A program made the position numbers and the translations under genes. This document shows, piece by piece, positions 44,432-57,505 of a DNA stretch of 64,000 nt. This DNA is from Didymodactylos carnosus (lineage: Eukaryota > Rotifera > Eurotatoria > Philodinida > Philodinidae), in the NCBI GenBank assembly GCA_905250885.1, contig CAJNOQ010000124.1, positions 1-64,000 of the forward strand, given 5' to 3'. Every line of letters begins with the position of its first letter. The stretch's first letter is position 1. The notes under the pieces were generated by a model. That model was given only the letters and a program-made list of their open reading frames with translations. It had not been told where the DNA came from and made no database searches.

Positions 44432-47353
44432 CTAGAAAACATAACTCAAAGTTAGCAAAAATATGGACGTGTACAGTATTATACATTGCTCCATTTATGT
44501 GACACAAAATTCAACATGTTTTTCAAACACCTTCGAAATTGAAAACTCATAAAAATGAGAGCAGAGCTTTTTCACATTTAAACTAATTTTCTAATTTAAA
44601 ACGCACACTAACACACATAAAGCAAAAAAATGTCTTTACTTGTATTTAACATCAGAGTAGTATTTGTATTACTTTGTTTCTAGAAGATATTAAATGATAA
44701 TAACATAGATCTTGTTTAATTTTTAGTATACTCCATGCTAACAAATTATTGACAAAAAAATTACTGATGAATGAAAGTTAAATTCTTTTATAGAAACTGT
44801 TTCACAATTATTACCATTGCTCCGTGTCGTCATTATACCGTTCATATTGATCATACTATTACTCAAACAGTTCAATCACAGAGAGGTAAAGAATATTCGG
44901 GCAAAGTAATTAGTCAATGAAAAAATGAGCATATTCCAGAAGAATATTTATAAATTCCTTATTTGTCCATTTTCATTGTTCAAATGCGTTTAAAATGTAG
45001 AACAAATTTGATCATTGTGCTCTAGAATTAAGAATGTGTTCAAACGGGTTTTAAACTACTGATGTTTTTAAAGAATCTAGCAATAAAAATTTCAGCTTAT
45101 TCTTCGGTTTATAAGGTCATTATGTACTTCCAGTTCACCTTCAATATCATTAATGGAAACATAGGGCAATATTTAAGATTTTTATTGTAATTATCCTCAG
45201 TTTCGAGTTTGATAGTCGCTTAAACGTATTTATTTTATAGATAACTTTTATTTGCGTTTATTTTTACGAAAACTTGTGTTGAAACACATACGCGTATGTA
45301 TGAAGAAAAAAGAAATTTTCTCAAGTCACCTTTAAACTAAGTTTGAAAATATTATGTATTCATTTTGTTGTCTACAAAAGTTGATTAAAAATAAACGTGT
45401 TCAAAACTATACATAAAGAGCGACATTAACTCACACTTAGACTGATATTTTGTGTTTATGAAAGTTTTTATGAGGTCTTTCTAATTTAAATGTCTGATGT
45501 CACTTATATGCATTAGAAAATAGCAATGACCCCAACAATACGGAAAAAGCAGAACAAACTCGTTAAAAACTTTAGTTATGTTTCACTCTGTTTTACCGAT
45601 AGTTGCAATATAAAACTGGTTTAACTGGAGTGTTCCCTGAAAACACAAGTGACTTCGCATACGATTAGACTTCAGCTGATTTAAGATTGTAAGTATTTCC
45701 GTTCTTTCTCAAAAAAGAAAAATGTGCGTAAAATTCACGACAAATGCGATTAAATTACTTTGAGTTAGTCTACATTTATTCTAAACTTGAAATCGGAAAC
45801 CCGTTTAAGTAGCATGATTTTTTCTGTTTCCGGTGGAGTGGATAGTTTAACATTCGAACATTAAATATAAGTCTTATTCTTTCCTCAGTATGGTTTGTCT
45901 TTTGACTTTTATTTCTTATTCAAAATTTTAAAAAAAGTATAGAAAAAGAGATTTTTCTCTTCCGTTAAAAAAATTGTTTTTGTTTCTTTTCTTTTTTTAT
46001 CATAGCCCTATCATTTACAAGAAACTATCGCATTTAAATATAGAAATACAGAGACAACATATATCTAAATTAAAGTTTGACTGATTAATAATAAATTATT
46101 AGTGAGGTTCATTTCAAGACATCGCTATACTAGGAAAAGAAAAAAAAGATTTTTTCATAAACAATCAGTGCGTGCGTGAAAAAATAGTAAATTATGCAAT
46201 TTACAAATATATTCAAAAAAAAAAAAGATACTCTGCTAGAGTCTATTTTCTTATGCCATAAGGTCTGATAGAAAGAAGAAATTTCATCATCATCACCATA
46301 ATAATAATAAAAATAACATTTTTGAATTATACTAACATAGAGTATACACATAAAAGAAATATAATTAACAGTTTGTCTTTTAAATTCTTTATTGTCTCCT
46401 TTAGGCAAAATTTTGCTGTTAATTTCTTTAATGAGGGGGAAAAAAAGTGACCAGTAAAAAAATAAGAATAAATAACAATCTCAGAGATTGTTTATGTCAC
46501 ATATTTAATTCAGAGAGAGAGGAAATGAACACATTTATTATTAACCTACGGCGTTCTCTCAGCTTGAATAACATGATTTAAATCATTATACAATTCTCTG
46601 TCAAACGATAACCCTAATAACAGCTTTCTTTTTCAACAAATAAATATGAGCGTGATCAATAGATTCTAGAGAAAATTGATATACTTTGATATCACTTAAT
46701 CAGAAAAGAAAAAAGACGTGAAAATATAGATTTGATAAAACGACAAATGAGTTACAAGTCTGATTTGAACACAATCGAATAAACAGGCAATGAGAAACAA
46801 TGAAAATAAATTATTGAACTATGGATAAATAATATTATCAAAACTAACTGAGATTAACTTTCGAAAAACAGTAAGATGTATGATGTGTGCCGTTAAATCG
46901 ATGCTAAAACTACGTATTCTTCATCATTTAGATAATTTAAACTTTCTATCAGATTTATCTATTATTATTGACTAATATATAGATCTTAATGATTATTGCA
47001 GAAAATAAAGGCTATCTGTGGTCTTATCTTTTAAAAAACATGACTTTCTTTTACTTTTATCTCACGAGCAACTGACTGTTAAAACGTCAATTTTTTTAGA
47101 TGTTTTTATCATACCCATTATTTTTCTGATAAATGTGCTCCATATTGAGCATTACATTTGTTCCACTTTGTTGATCATTAGTTGTAAAATTTTCGTCCAA
47201 TGATCCATTTTCATTTTCATTGACATCAATCGTTTGTTCAACTGACGAATATGAAAAAGAGAGAGAGAAAAAAAAGACGACACATAATATTCAATTATAT
47301 CTATATATCAATGGAAGCGTGTATCATACATGTATGTGGGGATATGCACATAC
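44432..47353. other. Probable long intron or 5' region of the MECOM-like gene
   Basis: Nearly 3 kb of AT-rich DNA. A short minus-strand segment near 44818-44860 reads DQYERYNDDTEQW and ends in a donor-like GTAATA, but its phase does not fit the neighbouring exons. No other exon was recognised. Confidence 0.35.
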
Positions 47354-47704
47354 CATTATCATTTATTCCTTCTCTTTCGCTTATCTCGTTATCGACATCT
47401 TGTTTATGTTCTTCTTCATTATTCTCTTCATCGTGAGTTTTTGTCCTTGAAGTGTTTGAACATCTCATTATTTTCTTGTTATTTGTTGTTGTGGTCAGAT
47501 CATTTCGTCGTTTACGATCACTTTCAACATGTCGTGTTAAAATTGTCTGTTTTCCATCAATTGTTTTTGGTAGTAATAATTTTGTCAAGGATTTACTTGT
47601 ATAATCATTTTCATCATTATCAGAATTGAGACGATTTATTAATGGAGAAGACAATGTTGGTGTCGATCTTGCTTGAATAGTGATGGGTGATGTTATTGTC
47701 GGTT
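47354..47704 (-). CDS. Candidate coding exon, disordered protein, gene unassigned
   Basis: An open stretch of 117 codons bounded by a CATTTAG acceptor (exon from 47704) and a GTATGT donor (exon to 47354). It encodes a polar, low-complexity sequence: STPTLSSPLINRLNSDNDEN, KLLLPKTIDGKQTILTRHVE, a basic SDRKRRNDL, then an acidic EENNEEEHKQDVDNEIS. The codons look like neighbouring real exons, and the upstream intron-like sequence is less coding-like. It lies on the same strand and 2.9 kb upstream of the MECOM-like fingers, so it may be one of their 5' exons. Its outgoing phase (one base carried) does not fit the 44431 exon directly, so an exon between them is missing or it is a different gene. 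Confidence 0.45.
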
Positions 47705-50384
47705 CTAAATGAAAAGACAGATACCAATTAATGATTTGTACAATAAATTTCTTAACACTTTTACGATTTTTTTTCTCTATCATTGTACTTAATACAAGAC
47801 ATCAAAAAGTATTTATCTTGTCTGACGATAAACGAATGAACATGCTTCTATTGATTGACTATAAAATTTAAAATACATTAGAAAACACGAAAACGACGAC
47901 CTCATTAACTTTTCTATTGTCCAAAACGTGAGTCAACCAATATATATGAGTCTGTATGCATGTCCATTTCGATATCCATAGAACACATACAAACGATCTG
48001 TAAAGTGTTTTTCTTCTCAAAAAGGATCCATTTTATTAAAATGAAAGGTCGATTATCTGTAATGAGAATTTTTAAAAAAAAAATTGTTGCTGTCTTGTTA
48101 AAAACACAACGATCGTCTCTCTATTCATATTTTAAATAAAGTGACAATTGAACATGTTGATCTTTTTGCGCATGGTGCCGTGTCGTTCATAATTAAATTT
48201 TTCTTTTTTCTTCCCATTTGGTGCATATAAGCGTCTGATGCCAAGATATGAACGATAGACAACGAATGATAAATTTAAGTGAAAACTGCGCGGTATGTTT
48301 GAGAGACAGAAAGATACTCAAAAAAATTACCCACATTTAGAGTGAGACAGAGATAGAAAGAGCGGTATGATTGATTCACAAGCAGGATAAAAAGTGAGTG
48401 TCATAATCAAATCGTGCTCATTCAATACAAATGTAAAACACAATGATTTAAAATCTCCACACGAAATATATTTTACTGAATTCAGTATGATATGTCGAAG
48501 TGTGAGATTACTTTATGTTGCCATTCAGTTAAAATATCTAATAATTAGACTAACCAATTAAGGATTGATCCGTTCCTTAGAGTTCTTAAAAAAAAAAACA
48601 CGATTTGAATTATAAATAAAATTTTGTCAAGCAATAAATTCGTTCTAGTCGTTTCTTGGAACAATGGTTTTTTTTTTATTCAAAATAGTCTAATACAAAT
48701 GGAAAAAATTAATTTCTTCACTACTATTGTTGTTCAACTTACTTTTCATTGATTTTCTTTGAAAATGAACATTTAATTTAATATTGATTTATGATAAAAA
48801 ATTGAGTCTATGCGATGTGTGTAGACGCGTATAGGTGTGTTTTTTGTTATCTTTTATCTCATACTGACTATATATATATATATATGTGTATGTGTGTGTG
48901 TCACTCTTATTTCATTGTCCTCGTCGTATATTCCTGCGAATGCCAATAAGAGAGATAAAGAGAAACGTATGCATGCAATTCGACAACAAAATCATTTGGT
49001 ATATCATTATAACCTCTCGTGCCTTCATATTTTCTTTTCCTTCTCTTCTTATTCTATGAAGAGAAAAATGACACGAAAATATGTTTCTACATTCTCCTAT
49101 CTAAAAAAAAAGTTTTGCTTTTATTTATGCGTTGACTTTAAATATCGATTTGTGTATAGTGTATGTTCTTTTTCTTCATCTCTCTTTGTTTCATTTTTCG
49201 TTTCTGACGATATTGTTTTCATTTTATGAGAATAATGTGTCACATATCATTCAAGAATGAGAAATCTGAAAAAATGTGTAGGTTCTTTTCCATTCTTACG
49301 ATGATAATCTTTTACAAGTTCAATTCACCTGTACAACAGAACGAAAATTTCAACTATATACATATTATTATATATATATGTGTAGACGAAAGAAAAAAAA
49401 GAAGCTTCCGATTCATTTCGACCAATGATATGTCAGTTACTTTTTTCTCTCTCTGTCTTTCATCAGCATGAAATAAATATTGCCTATCGTAGACTCAATT
49501 ATCTACTCTCTTTTCTGAGAAAAATCGCTGCAAGGGTTTGTTCACATAGACATTTTTGTTCGATCATCATCATAATCAGCATGCTGTTTGTCACTTTATA
49601 CATATCTGAGTTGAGTAGTTACTATATTTTAAAACATGAAAGAGAGAAGAAGAAAAAAAACGAATACGCATTTCCACTATAAACAAGACGAAAATTTCGT
49701 CTATAATTATATGTTAGAATATGATTCTCTCTGTTGAAATTGATTGTCTAAGTTATAATTTTAAACTTTAGGATTTTTCTCTTCAGTTTTATAGCTATGC
49801 TCTTATCATCATTACATAGAGTAATTTATGACCACTTGCACACTTTTAAGAATTAAAGATTTATCGATAAATATTTGTTTACTGATTGATTTTTTTTTGT
49901 TGTTTCCTAAATTTCCAAACACTCGCATTTTTGTTTATCAATCTTATCTGAAGATAATCAAGAGACAATAACTATTCACCATATATAGGAAAAAATAGAG
50001 ATGATAAAAATTGATTCACGAGAAAGTTATGTGGACAGTTTTTTCGAGGAAGAAATATCAGTAGTAACCTTGTATTCAGCAAAATAGCTTAATTGAAGTT
50101 TTGAATGATAAAAGGGCGATACACACAACATTCAGTGATGATTTGGACTTACAAAAAGATCGATTGTATTTAGTTTTTCGAGGTATACATTAGACCTTGG
50201 TATAAAATTCAAACTTTTAGTCTATAGTCCAGTTCAAGTATACAAACTTTTACCGGATCAGTCTAGTTCATTGACTTCGTGGACTGCACGATGAAATATT
50301 TCCATCTTAAAAACTGGAAAAAAAAATATTAGCACTATATTTTTCTATAGTATATGAAAAAAATAAAGCAAAAATCGAGGGTAT
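47705..50384. other. AT-rich gene-poor DNA
   Basis: Very AT-rich with homopolymer runs. Hydrophobic or Ser/Tyr-rich frames such as 48837-49229 are composition artefacts. No exon with both splice signals and plausible protein found. Confidence 0.35.
48868..48901. repeat. (TA)n(TG)n microsatellite
   Basis: TA repeat running into a TG repeat. Confidence 0.8.
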
Positions 50385-50675
50385 CAGGACTGGGCGAGTC
50401 CATGGAGTACCGAGTCCATCTCGAGTCCGATAAATTTTCAAACATTTTTAACTGTCGTTATTTATGTTTCTTTTCTCCTACAACACACCAATCTTATTAT
50501 AACAGAAAAAGTTACATAAGTAAACTTCTGTTACATATCCCATTACTGATATTGAAAATGTTTCTGTTAATTTATGTAAAAACTTGAATCCATCGGATCC
50601 GAAACACAAAAACTCAAGTTCGAGCCTGAGTTTTTCGAAAAAATCTTCAGTCCGGACTCAGACTCGCCCAGCCTG
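50385..50675. mobile_element. hAT-like MITE
   Basis: The 291-bp unit starts CAGGACTGGGCGAGTC and ends GACTCGCCCAGCCTG, inverse except for one extra base. CAG...CTG ends suggest hAT. Subterminal GAGTCC and GGACTC words are repeated. The interior is AT-rich and noncoding. No convincing 8-bp duplication remains. Its first 11 bases equal those of the element starting at 3543. Confidence 0.65.
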
Positions 50676-51911
50676 GAAGTGAATGATCGTAGTTGCACAC
50701 TAGTACGTTGCAAGCTCAGTCCATACGCAGCTCTAGCATATATCTACTTGTTTAAGTAAGTACAGAGGCTTCAAGTCACCTGTGTAATGAACGAACGATG
50801 TTCCTACCTTGTAGTTGATATACAATTTTATGAAGACAAATGTTACTATACTGAAAATTAGCTTTATATGAGCTCAAAAAGATATGATAAAACGTTTTTT
50901 TTAGTTTTTCTTCTTTATTCTACTAAAGTATACACATGTAAGAAAGCTGGCACTTTTACTTGATGTTTTTTATGATCATCGTTTATGTTTAAAAAAAAAA
51001 ACCGTCGAACATTGTAATCCTCTACTAAGTCAACAAAAAACGAACGCGAAGATAATATTCTCTCTTTATTCTAACGTGGATAGGAGGATAAATATGTATA
51101 TCTCAACGATAAGTGTACATCCATAGAATTTCGAAGTAAAAACGACATCATCAATATCATCTTTATTCCCATCTAACGTTTTTTTTATTTTGTCAATATT
51201 TGTTCATTCTCATCATCTCGCTTCACACAAATCGCTCGTTCGATATCGACAAGAAAATAAAATGAAAATAAAGAGATCTATCTCTAATATATTTAGTGGA
51301 GTGTATTAAGTGCCGTATTATGTAAAAGAAAATATATTCAGGGTTACATAGAGACGGAGAGATATAAATTCTATCAGTCTAATCAAAGGTAGACGACACG
51401 AACAAATCTTTTGTTAGAAAAAGAAAAAAAAATTAAAATATAATTGATCTCGCATAAATTTACAAAAAATGTTTTTTATGAGAAGAATCATATTTCCACT
51501 TTAGCTTTGTCTCTTATAGTTTTTAATTTGAATACAATAGACTAGATGTAGAAAATTTTATCTCATCGTTACTATGTTTATTTATGATCAACATGATTGG
51601 TTTTGTTTGAAAATGACAATAGAGATAAATGTGAACATCTTTTCGATCGTGTTTTTGTCTGCAAATAAAGATATGTTTACAAGAAATATTTACTTTCTTT
51701 CAACAAAAAAAAAGACAAATACTACACTATCGAGTAAATTTGTCGATAATAAAGAAATTTTAAGTATCAAGTCAATTTCTGCAGAACGATTAGTAGGCTC
51801 TAGTTCATTCAAGTTTCTGTTATTAAAACCATAACTATAAATTACATGATTTTTTAACTTTAGTTTCTACTCTAATCTATTTATCTACCTTTCTTCTTTT
51901 TATTGTGAATA

Positions 51912-51932
51912 AGAGAGAGAGAGAGAGAGAGA
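51912..51932. repeat. (GA)n microsatellite
   Basis: GA dinucleotide run. Confidence 0.8.
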
Positions 51933-52516
51933 CTAGTTATCTTCGTTCTGGAATTTTCAATTATTTTCTCTCTTTCACTCTATTTATCATAACTATCTCT
52001 ATTACGAGGGTAAAGGGCATAGCACTCTCTCTGTATATATATTTCATCTCAATCCCATCTCGTTGACGAAACATGAATAGGGGTGAAATCGATCCAATTC
52101 AATGGCTTCGCTCATCTCGCAGAACAATAAATATAATTTCACGGAAGATGAATATAGTCACAGACACACATACACAAGCCCTGAAGCTCTTCACTTTAGT
52201 TCTGAAATAAAAATAACAATGAATACCTTTTCTTGATTTAAATTCACCATTTTTCATTCAACAGAAAAGAAAACTTAGTAATGTCGTACACAAACGGACT
52301 ACACGAATTTCTTGTTAATTATGGTGACAGATTTAAATGAGGAATGTAGCGTCTTCTTTTTCTTCTATCATGTGAAATGGCGTCAGCAGTAACATAGTTT
52401 CATTAAATCGACATCACACAGCGTGAGAAGATTGTCAGTTTGAACACCACTCAAATAGTAGTATCTCATATTTTAATTATTTGCCGTTTTGGCACTCTTA
52501 TAGAATACCTCTACAG

Positions 52517-52657
52517 ATAACAATAGATATGTATGAACATTCAGGTATAAGAAGAAGTGCTAAAATGGTGGATAAAAAGGAATTCACTATACCTGAAGTT
52601 CATCGAACATTTTATGATACTCAAGAAGAAGAAAAACATGTTCATATAGGATATTAA
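52517..52657 (+). CDS. Possible short last exon or microprotein
   Basis: A CTCTACAG acceptor is followed by an open frame, ITIDMYEHSGIRRSAK then MVDKKEFTIPEVHRTFYD, ending EEKHVHIGY and a stop at 52657. From the internal ATG at 52529 it would be 42 residues. The charged, mixed composition is unlike the random hydrophobic frames around it. No upstream exon was found and I recognise no family, so this is a weak call. Confidence 0.2.
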   Translation: MTIDMYEHSGIRRSAKMVDKKEFTIPEVHRTFYDTQEEEKHVHIGY

Positions 52658-53891
52658 CACTTCTGGTTTTATATGCTAATGATATATAAACGAAAAGTGT
52701 GAAATCGCATAAGAAAATATTTTTAAGAATGACACAAAAAAAAATAGTGTGTAATAAATAAATCTGTTTTCAACTGTTTCATGTTGTGTTGTTCTTAAGC
52801 GTGAAAATTTCCATACGATATTTCAAAAAAATTCAAAAAGAAAAACGCAATCGAAAGATGATGAAAAGATTTTCAAAATTAGATGAAAATTATTTAACAG
52901 CATTGTTTACAATAGAAAGAAAGTTGGCTTTATCCAGTAAAAATATCATTTTCTTATAATTTAACTGTCAAAATAAGTTTTAATCTTTTGTATAAATTGA
53001 AATCATGAAGCATGGAAATAGTCTCAGACATGATTAGTGTTTCAACTTGGCAACAATGAAAAAGAAAATATCTAATTTTCGCTTTTGCTAAGTAAAGATT
53101 ATGAAATACAAGCACAAGTCCAAGGAAATCACTCAAATTTACAAATAAACTATTCCTTATTTTCTGAATAAAGTATTTGTTGCTTAGTTATTATGTCGCT
53201 AAAAACAAAGTGGTCGTATAATTTGTACTAATAGAATGACATATGTTTGTTTTCCATCTTGACTCTAGGATTAGTCAAATGACATATCTTTTATACACAC
53301 ACATAAACAACGTGTTATCATACAATGTTTACTTCCTGTCTCTATTAACACTTTGTTTAATAACTCATCACACAATGGATCAAACGATACTCACTATTGA
53401 TTGGTACTCGTTTTGCTGCTTTTGGTTTAAGCCTCATTTTGGATGGTATTTAATTTCTCGATGATGCTGCTGCTGATAGTATCGTCGTTTTGTTGAAATG
53501 ACGATCATAGTTTACTTTTTGACAACATTTTTTTTTTCTCCTGTTTTTCAATGTTGTTTTTTTTTCTTCTCCTTTGATCCACTCTTCGTTTCTAGTCAAA
53601 TATACTTTTTAGAGACAATCATATTCCCTTCGCAGATTGAATAGAGAGTGAAAAAAAATGAAGAATAAAAAAAAAGATGATCATGGTGTACGTTTTTTTT
53701 TTGTAAGTGTTTAACTTGTCATTCTTCTGATTAAAGTTTTTCTCTCTTTCTTTTTTTTTTTATTTGTTTAGATACTGATTTCATTTGCTCCCGATCAATT
53801 TCGATGACACACAGACGATTTCATCCTTTCTTCTTCAGGTGCACTCTCTGTATGTCGTGTAAAAACGAAAATCTCAGGAATATGATGTGAA

Positions 53892-53911
53892 ATGATGATG
53901 ATGATGATGAT
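53892..53911. repeat. (ATG)n microsatellite
   Basis: Trinucleotide ATG run. Confidence 0.8.
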
Positions 53912-53951
53912 TGTCGTCATCGTCTTCAGTTGAATGGAATGGAATCGCACA

Positions 53952-53971
53952 TACACACACACACACACACA
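53952..53971. repeat. (CA)n microsatellite
   Basis: CA dinucleotide run. Confidence 0.8.
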
Positions 53972-56900
53972 TATTATACACCTGAAAAGAAGAAGAAGAG
54001 AAAAATACTTTTGAGGTTGTTATTGATGGAAGAAGCACTTAAAAAATTTTTCTTTTTTCGTTCGTTTCTATAAATGAATCAATCGAAATGAAAAGAATTT
54101 GATTAAATTCACTTCATCACTATTCAATGTTTGTACATGCTACCAGTGGCAATGGTACCTGTGATACAAAATATCTTGATGATAGTTCGATGGCAGAGAG
54201 AAGAAATAAAAAAAAAAAGAAAATTTAGTTATATATAGCTGTATATATATGCGACAATGTTTTTATAAAGTTCGTTCTCTCTCCATTCTATGTCATGAGA
54301 AAGATTATTAAAGAAAGAAAGAAATATGGTGGAGGACAATAAATTTGTGATCTGATGTTGGTTCTTCTTCGAAGAGAAAAGAAAAAGCATATGAATACAT
54401 TAAAGAGGGCTATTGCTGGATTTCGCTTTATGTATGTGTGTGAGTATAAACTACAATTCGCGATGCTGTCTAACAAAACAAAAAAAAACCGAGCGAAATA
54501 TATGTATTTGTGTTTCTTAATTCTTAACATTAACAAAAGATGACAAGTATTTGAATATAATTTAAGATTCATAGTGTATGGCACTACCTGTAAATAATCG
54601 TTCTGCTTTTTTCTTTTTACACTAATCAATAAAGACATGTCGACTGTATACATTGATTTTAAACTGAAATTTCTCAGCTCGCCTGTGTAAAAAAAATTGT
54701 CTTTTTGATAATTGAGAATAAATTTGAACTAAAATAGGTTCAATAAGTTACTATCTCTTATCTAGGACTTAAACAAGATCTGTATATGACTCTTAGTTTT
54801 TCGAATTTCTCTTAGCATTTTATAATAAGACTATACTTTAGTGTAATTTTCTTCTAAAATTTATAATGATTAAATTTGTTTTTGACTATGAAACTCTGCA
54901 TGTCCATTACGGTATGACATGCATTATAGATGTAATGAGTTCATTCCTTTATTGGCTAGTTTAAAAGCTTAAAACTACTAGTATTTTAAAGTTTAGCAAC
55001 TGATCTTTCAATTTTTTTAATCTAATTCATCGAATAAATTGAACAAAACAGTGAAAACTTCTTCGAATTATCATTTATAAAAATGGTGTTGCGATAGCTG
55101 TCTAGGCCAAGAAATATCCAATGTAGGAAGCAATTCAGATATTGAATATGCTGTATACTTTAACATTATAGTATACAATGTCACCCGATAATTAAAATTC
55201 TATATCTTTAATCACGATGTTCCTCTTCCATCAATTTTCATTCATATAGCATCAAACGAATATTGTGTCAAAAGAAAACAATATTCAGATTCTACAATAT
55301 ATAAGATAAAGAGAAAATGAGTAGGCCAGTAGAGCCCAGTGACTGATATAGAGCAAACAACTATTCATTCATCTATAGCATCAATTTTGCTTTGAACTTG
55401 TACATTCTAAGACAACAAATCTATATACCTGATACGTGATGTTTAGAATCAGCCGAGCAATTAATAACACAAAAGGGAAGCAATTTAATGATTATTCTCA
55501 CGTATTTTCCATTCATTCTACATTGTATTTTGTCAATGTCTCTCTTTTATAGTAATATTTGCATCGTTGAATACATATATTATCTATATTTTGATCGCTC
55601 GATCATCAGCACCTTTTTGTTTAACAAAATAACATTGAATTGCAGGCAGACAAGTGCTTAAGATAAGCCAAATGGAAATGTTTTTCATATACGTCACAAA
55701 ACTCAAAAAAAGCCATTCGAATACAAAACTCATTGCCTTTCCCTATTTACTTTAGTAGCGTATGGGTTCAATAAGTTTGAGTATATAGTTTCATTTGGAT
55801 AGTGACGGTGCTGTCGTAAAGTGAAAGGCTTATGTGGATTCCTCACCCGGGACATAGATATCGATTTCGAAACAGTGGTTAATACACTCGAACAAAATCC
55901 ATACAAATAATATAGCTCCATTTCGCTTTTGTGAAAACTTCCAAGGACACGTCCGTTCTCCGAAAGAGATGGAAGTTTGAAGTTTATTTTTATAGAGAGA
56001 ATCCTAGGGGAAAATAGACCTCGGAAAGTGTTGAGGTTTACATAACGGAAATGTGGGATTTACATAGTCTTAAAATGGAGTTTACATAATCTTAATTTCT
56101 TGTTAAGAATAGGCAAGAATGTTAGTAGCTAAGGCTATAGAAATATAGTCGCGCCAGTGTTTTTGCTAGAAGGATTGCTGTCCCTAATAAAGATCACGAA
56201 AGTTTTCATCCTTTTTGCTCCCCAAGAGAAACGCTAACAAGCTTTTTTAGCATATGTAACGTTAGAATCGCTCATAAACCTATCAATAGACCCTTACCGT
56301 TGGGAAAAGCTCATAAAAGTGTAAATACAATATGGAAAAATTAGAAAATTATAACAGAAATCAGTTATTGACTAGAAGTGCCATGCATCCTAACAAATCG
56401 ATGGATGAATCGAGCGATCAAAATACGGTCTTTGCATCTCTTTGAATATGGTAATTCCAGAAGTTCGAGAATATTCTCGATCTCTCTACGACAGAGTACA
56501 CCGGGCCTGTGAACGGAGGACTTGAATATTTTTCATTTTTTAAATGGAAATATTACGAGTTTGTTGAAAGCTTAAATCAACCCCACCCATGAAATGCCAT
56601 TTTTCGATAGATACAACAATGTCATCGATCATTTTCTGTATAGAATAATCTTATAATTTTTTTTATAGTAGTAAAACGCCTTATCAACATATGTTTTAAT
56701 GGTAAACTATATTGACGGATTTTTTGTAGTAACACTCTTGTTTTTAGAAGCCCTGGGATCGTCACTTCTAAAAATATTCAAGAAAGGATTGAAGCCCCTT
56801 GTGGTTGTTAATTTTTCTTTGAATCGTCAAAATTTAAACTTTCTAATGGAAAATAAAAGAATTTTGATATGTACTCGTAAATTCTTCATGTATACGTGGT

Positions 56901-57115
56901 ATCGGATAGTTTTTCTTAATTACGTAGACGATGCATGCGTTGGGCGGCAACATATTCTCGTTGCGTATGTTTTTAATTTTTAGCACAAAAGAGTTAATAT
57001 GTAATGCACGCTCACCATTCTCAAAATGTTTCAAAAACGTCTTCAAAATTGACAGATAATATTAATTCTTTTAAAGTTTCTTTTTTATCATCCATTTTTG
57101 GATTAACAATTGGAA

Positions 57116-57505
57116 ATGTCGTCGACACATTCTAATACATCATCTCGAATACAAATGGATCAAGGTATTCAACAATTATTAATAGCTGAACGTCAAGCAG
57201 CTGAATTAATAAGTCATGCAAGAATAAGTAAACAAGAACTGTTAAAACGAGCGAGTCGAGAAAGTTTAAGAGAAATTGGTTTCTATCGTAAACAACGTGC
57301 CCATATTTATGGACAAAAATTGAGAGAAGTAACACAAATTGAACAATTTCAAGCAAAACTGGACATAGATCAAAAAGAAAAAATGGAAAAAATAGACAAA
57401 TATTATAATAAAACAAAAGAAACTTTAATTTATTATATTACAAATCAGACACTTGATGCTCCCATTAAATCTCATATAAATGCGAAATTAATGTTCGATA
57501 AATAG
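57116..57505 (+). CDS. ATP6V1G: V-type proton ATPase subunit G, divergent
   Basis: Subunit G is part of the peripheral stalk of the V1 sector, paired with subunit E, in the proton pump of lysosomes and other acid compartments. A single exon encodes 129 residues; family members are usually about 115-120. After a short Ser/Thr-rich lead, QGIQQLLIAERQAAELISHA matches the family hallmark QGIQQLLQAEKRAAE. The rest is a charged helix: RASRESLREIGFYRKQRAHI aligns with AKEEAQAEIEQYRLQREKEF. The C-terminal half (EKMEKIDKYYNKTKETLIYYI) fits the family pattern only loosely. The codon before the chosen ATG is in frame but no ATG lies upstream. Low conservation suggests a fast-evolving paralogue. The SAM-domain gene follows on the same strand 0.8 kb downstream. 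Confidence 0.75.
   Translation: MSSTHSNTSSRIQMDQGIQQLLIAERQAAELISHARISKQELLKRASRESLREIGFYRKQRAHIYGQKLREVTQIEQFQAKLDIDQKEKMEKIDKYYNKTKETLIYYITNQTLDAPIKSHINAKLMFDK

Larger units (their letters stand above)
50676..57115. other. Long gene-poor stretch
   Basis: About 6.4 kb without a convincing gene. It is AT-rich with several microsatellites and long A or T tracts. Longer frames such as 54288-54653 (minus) are Lys/Tyr/Phe/Leu-rich and look random. It may hold 5' exons, enhancers or the promoter of the MECOM-like gene, which points away from it, but nothing specific can be shown. Confidence 0.35.

Noticed and set aside
47301-47353. Extension of the 47354-47704 exon to its downstream stop
   Set aside because: A good GTATGT donor at 47353 ends the coding-like composition.
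48837-49229. 130-residue plus-strand frame
   Set aside because: Starts in a TA/TG microsatellite; Ser/Phe/Tyr/Cys-rich random composition.
54288-54653. 121-residue minus-strand frame
   Set aside because: No splice context, composition typical of translated AT-rich DNA, no family resemblance.
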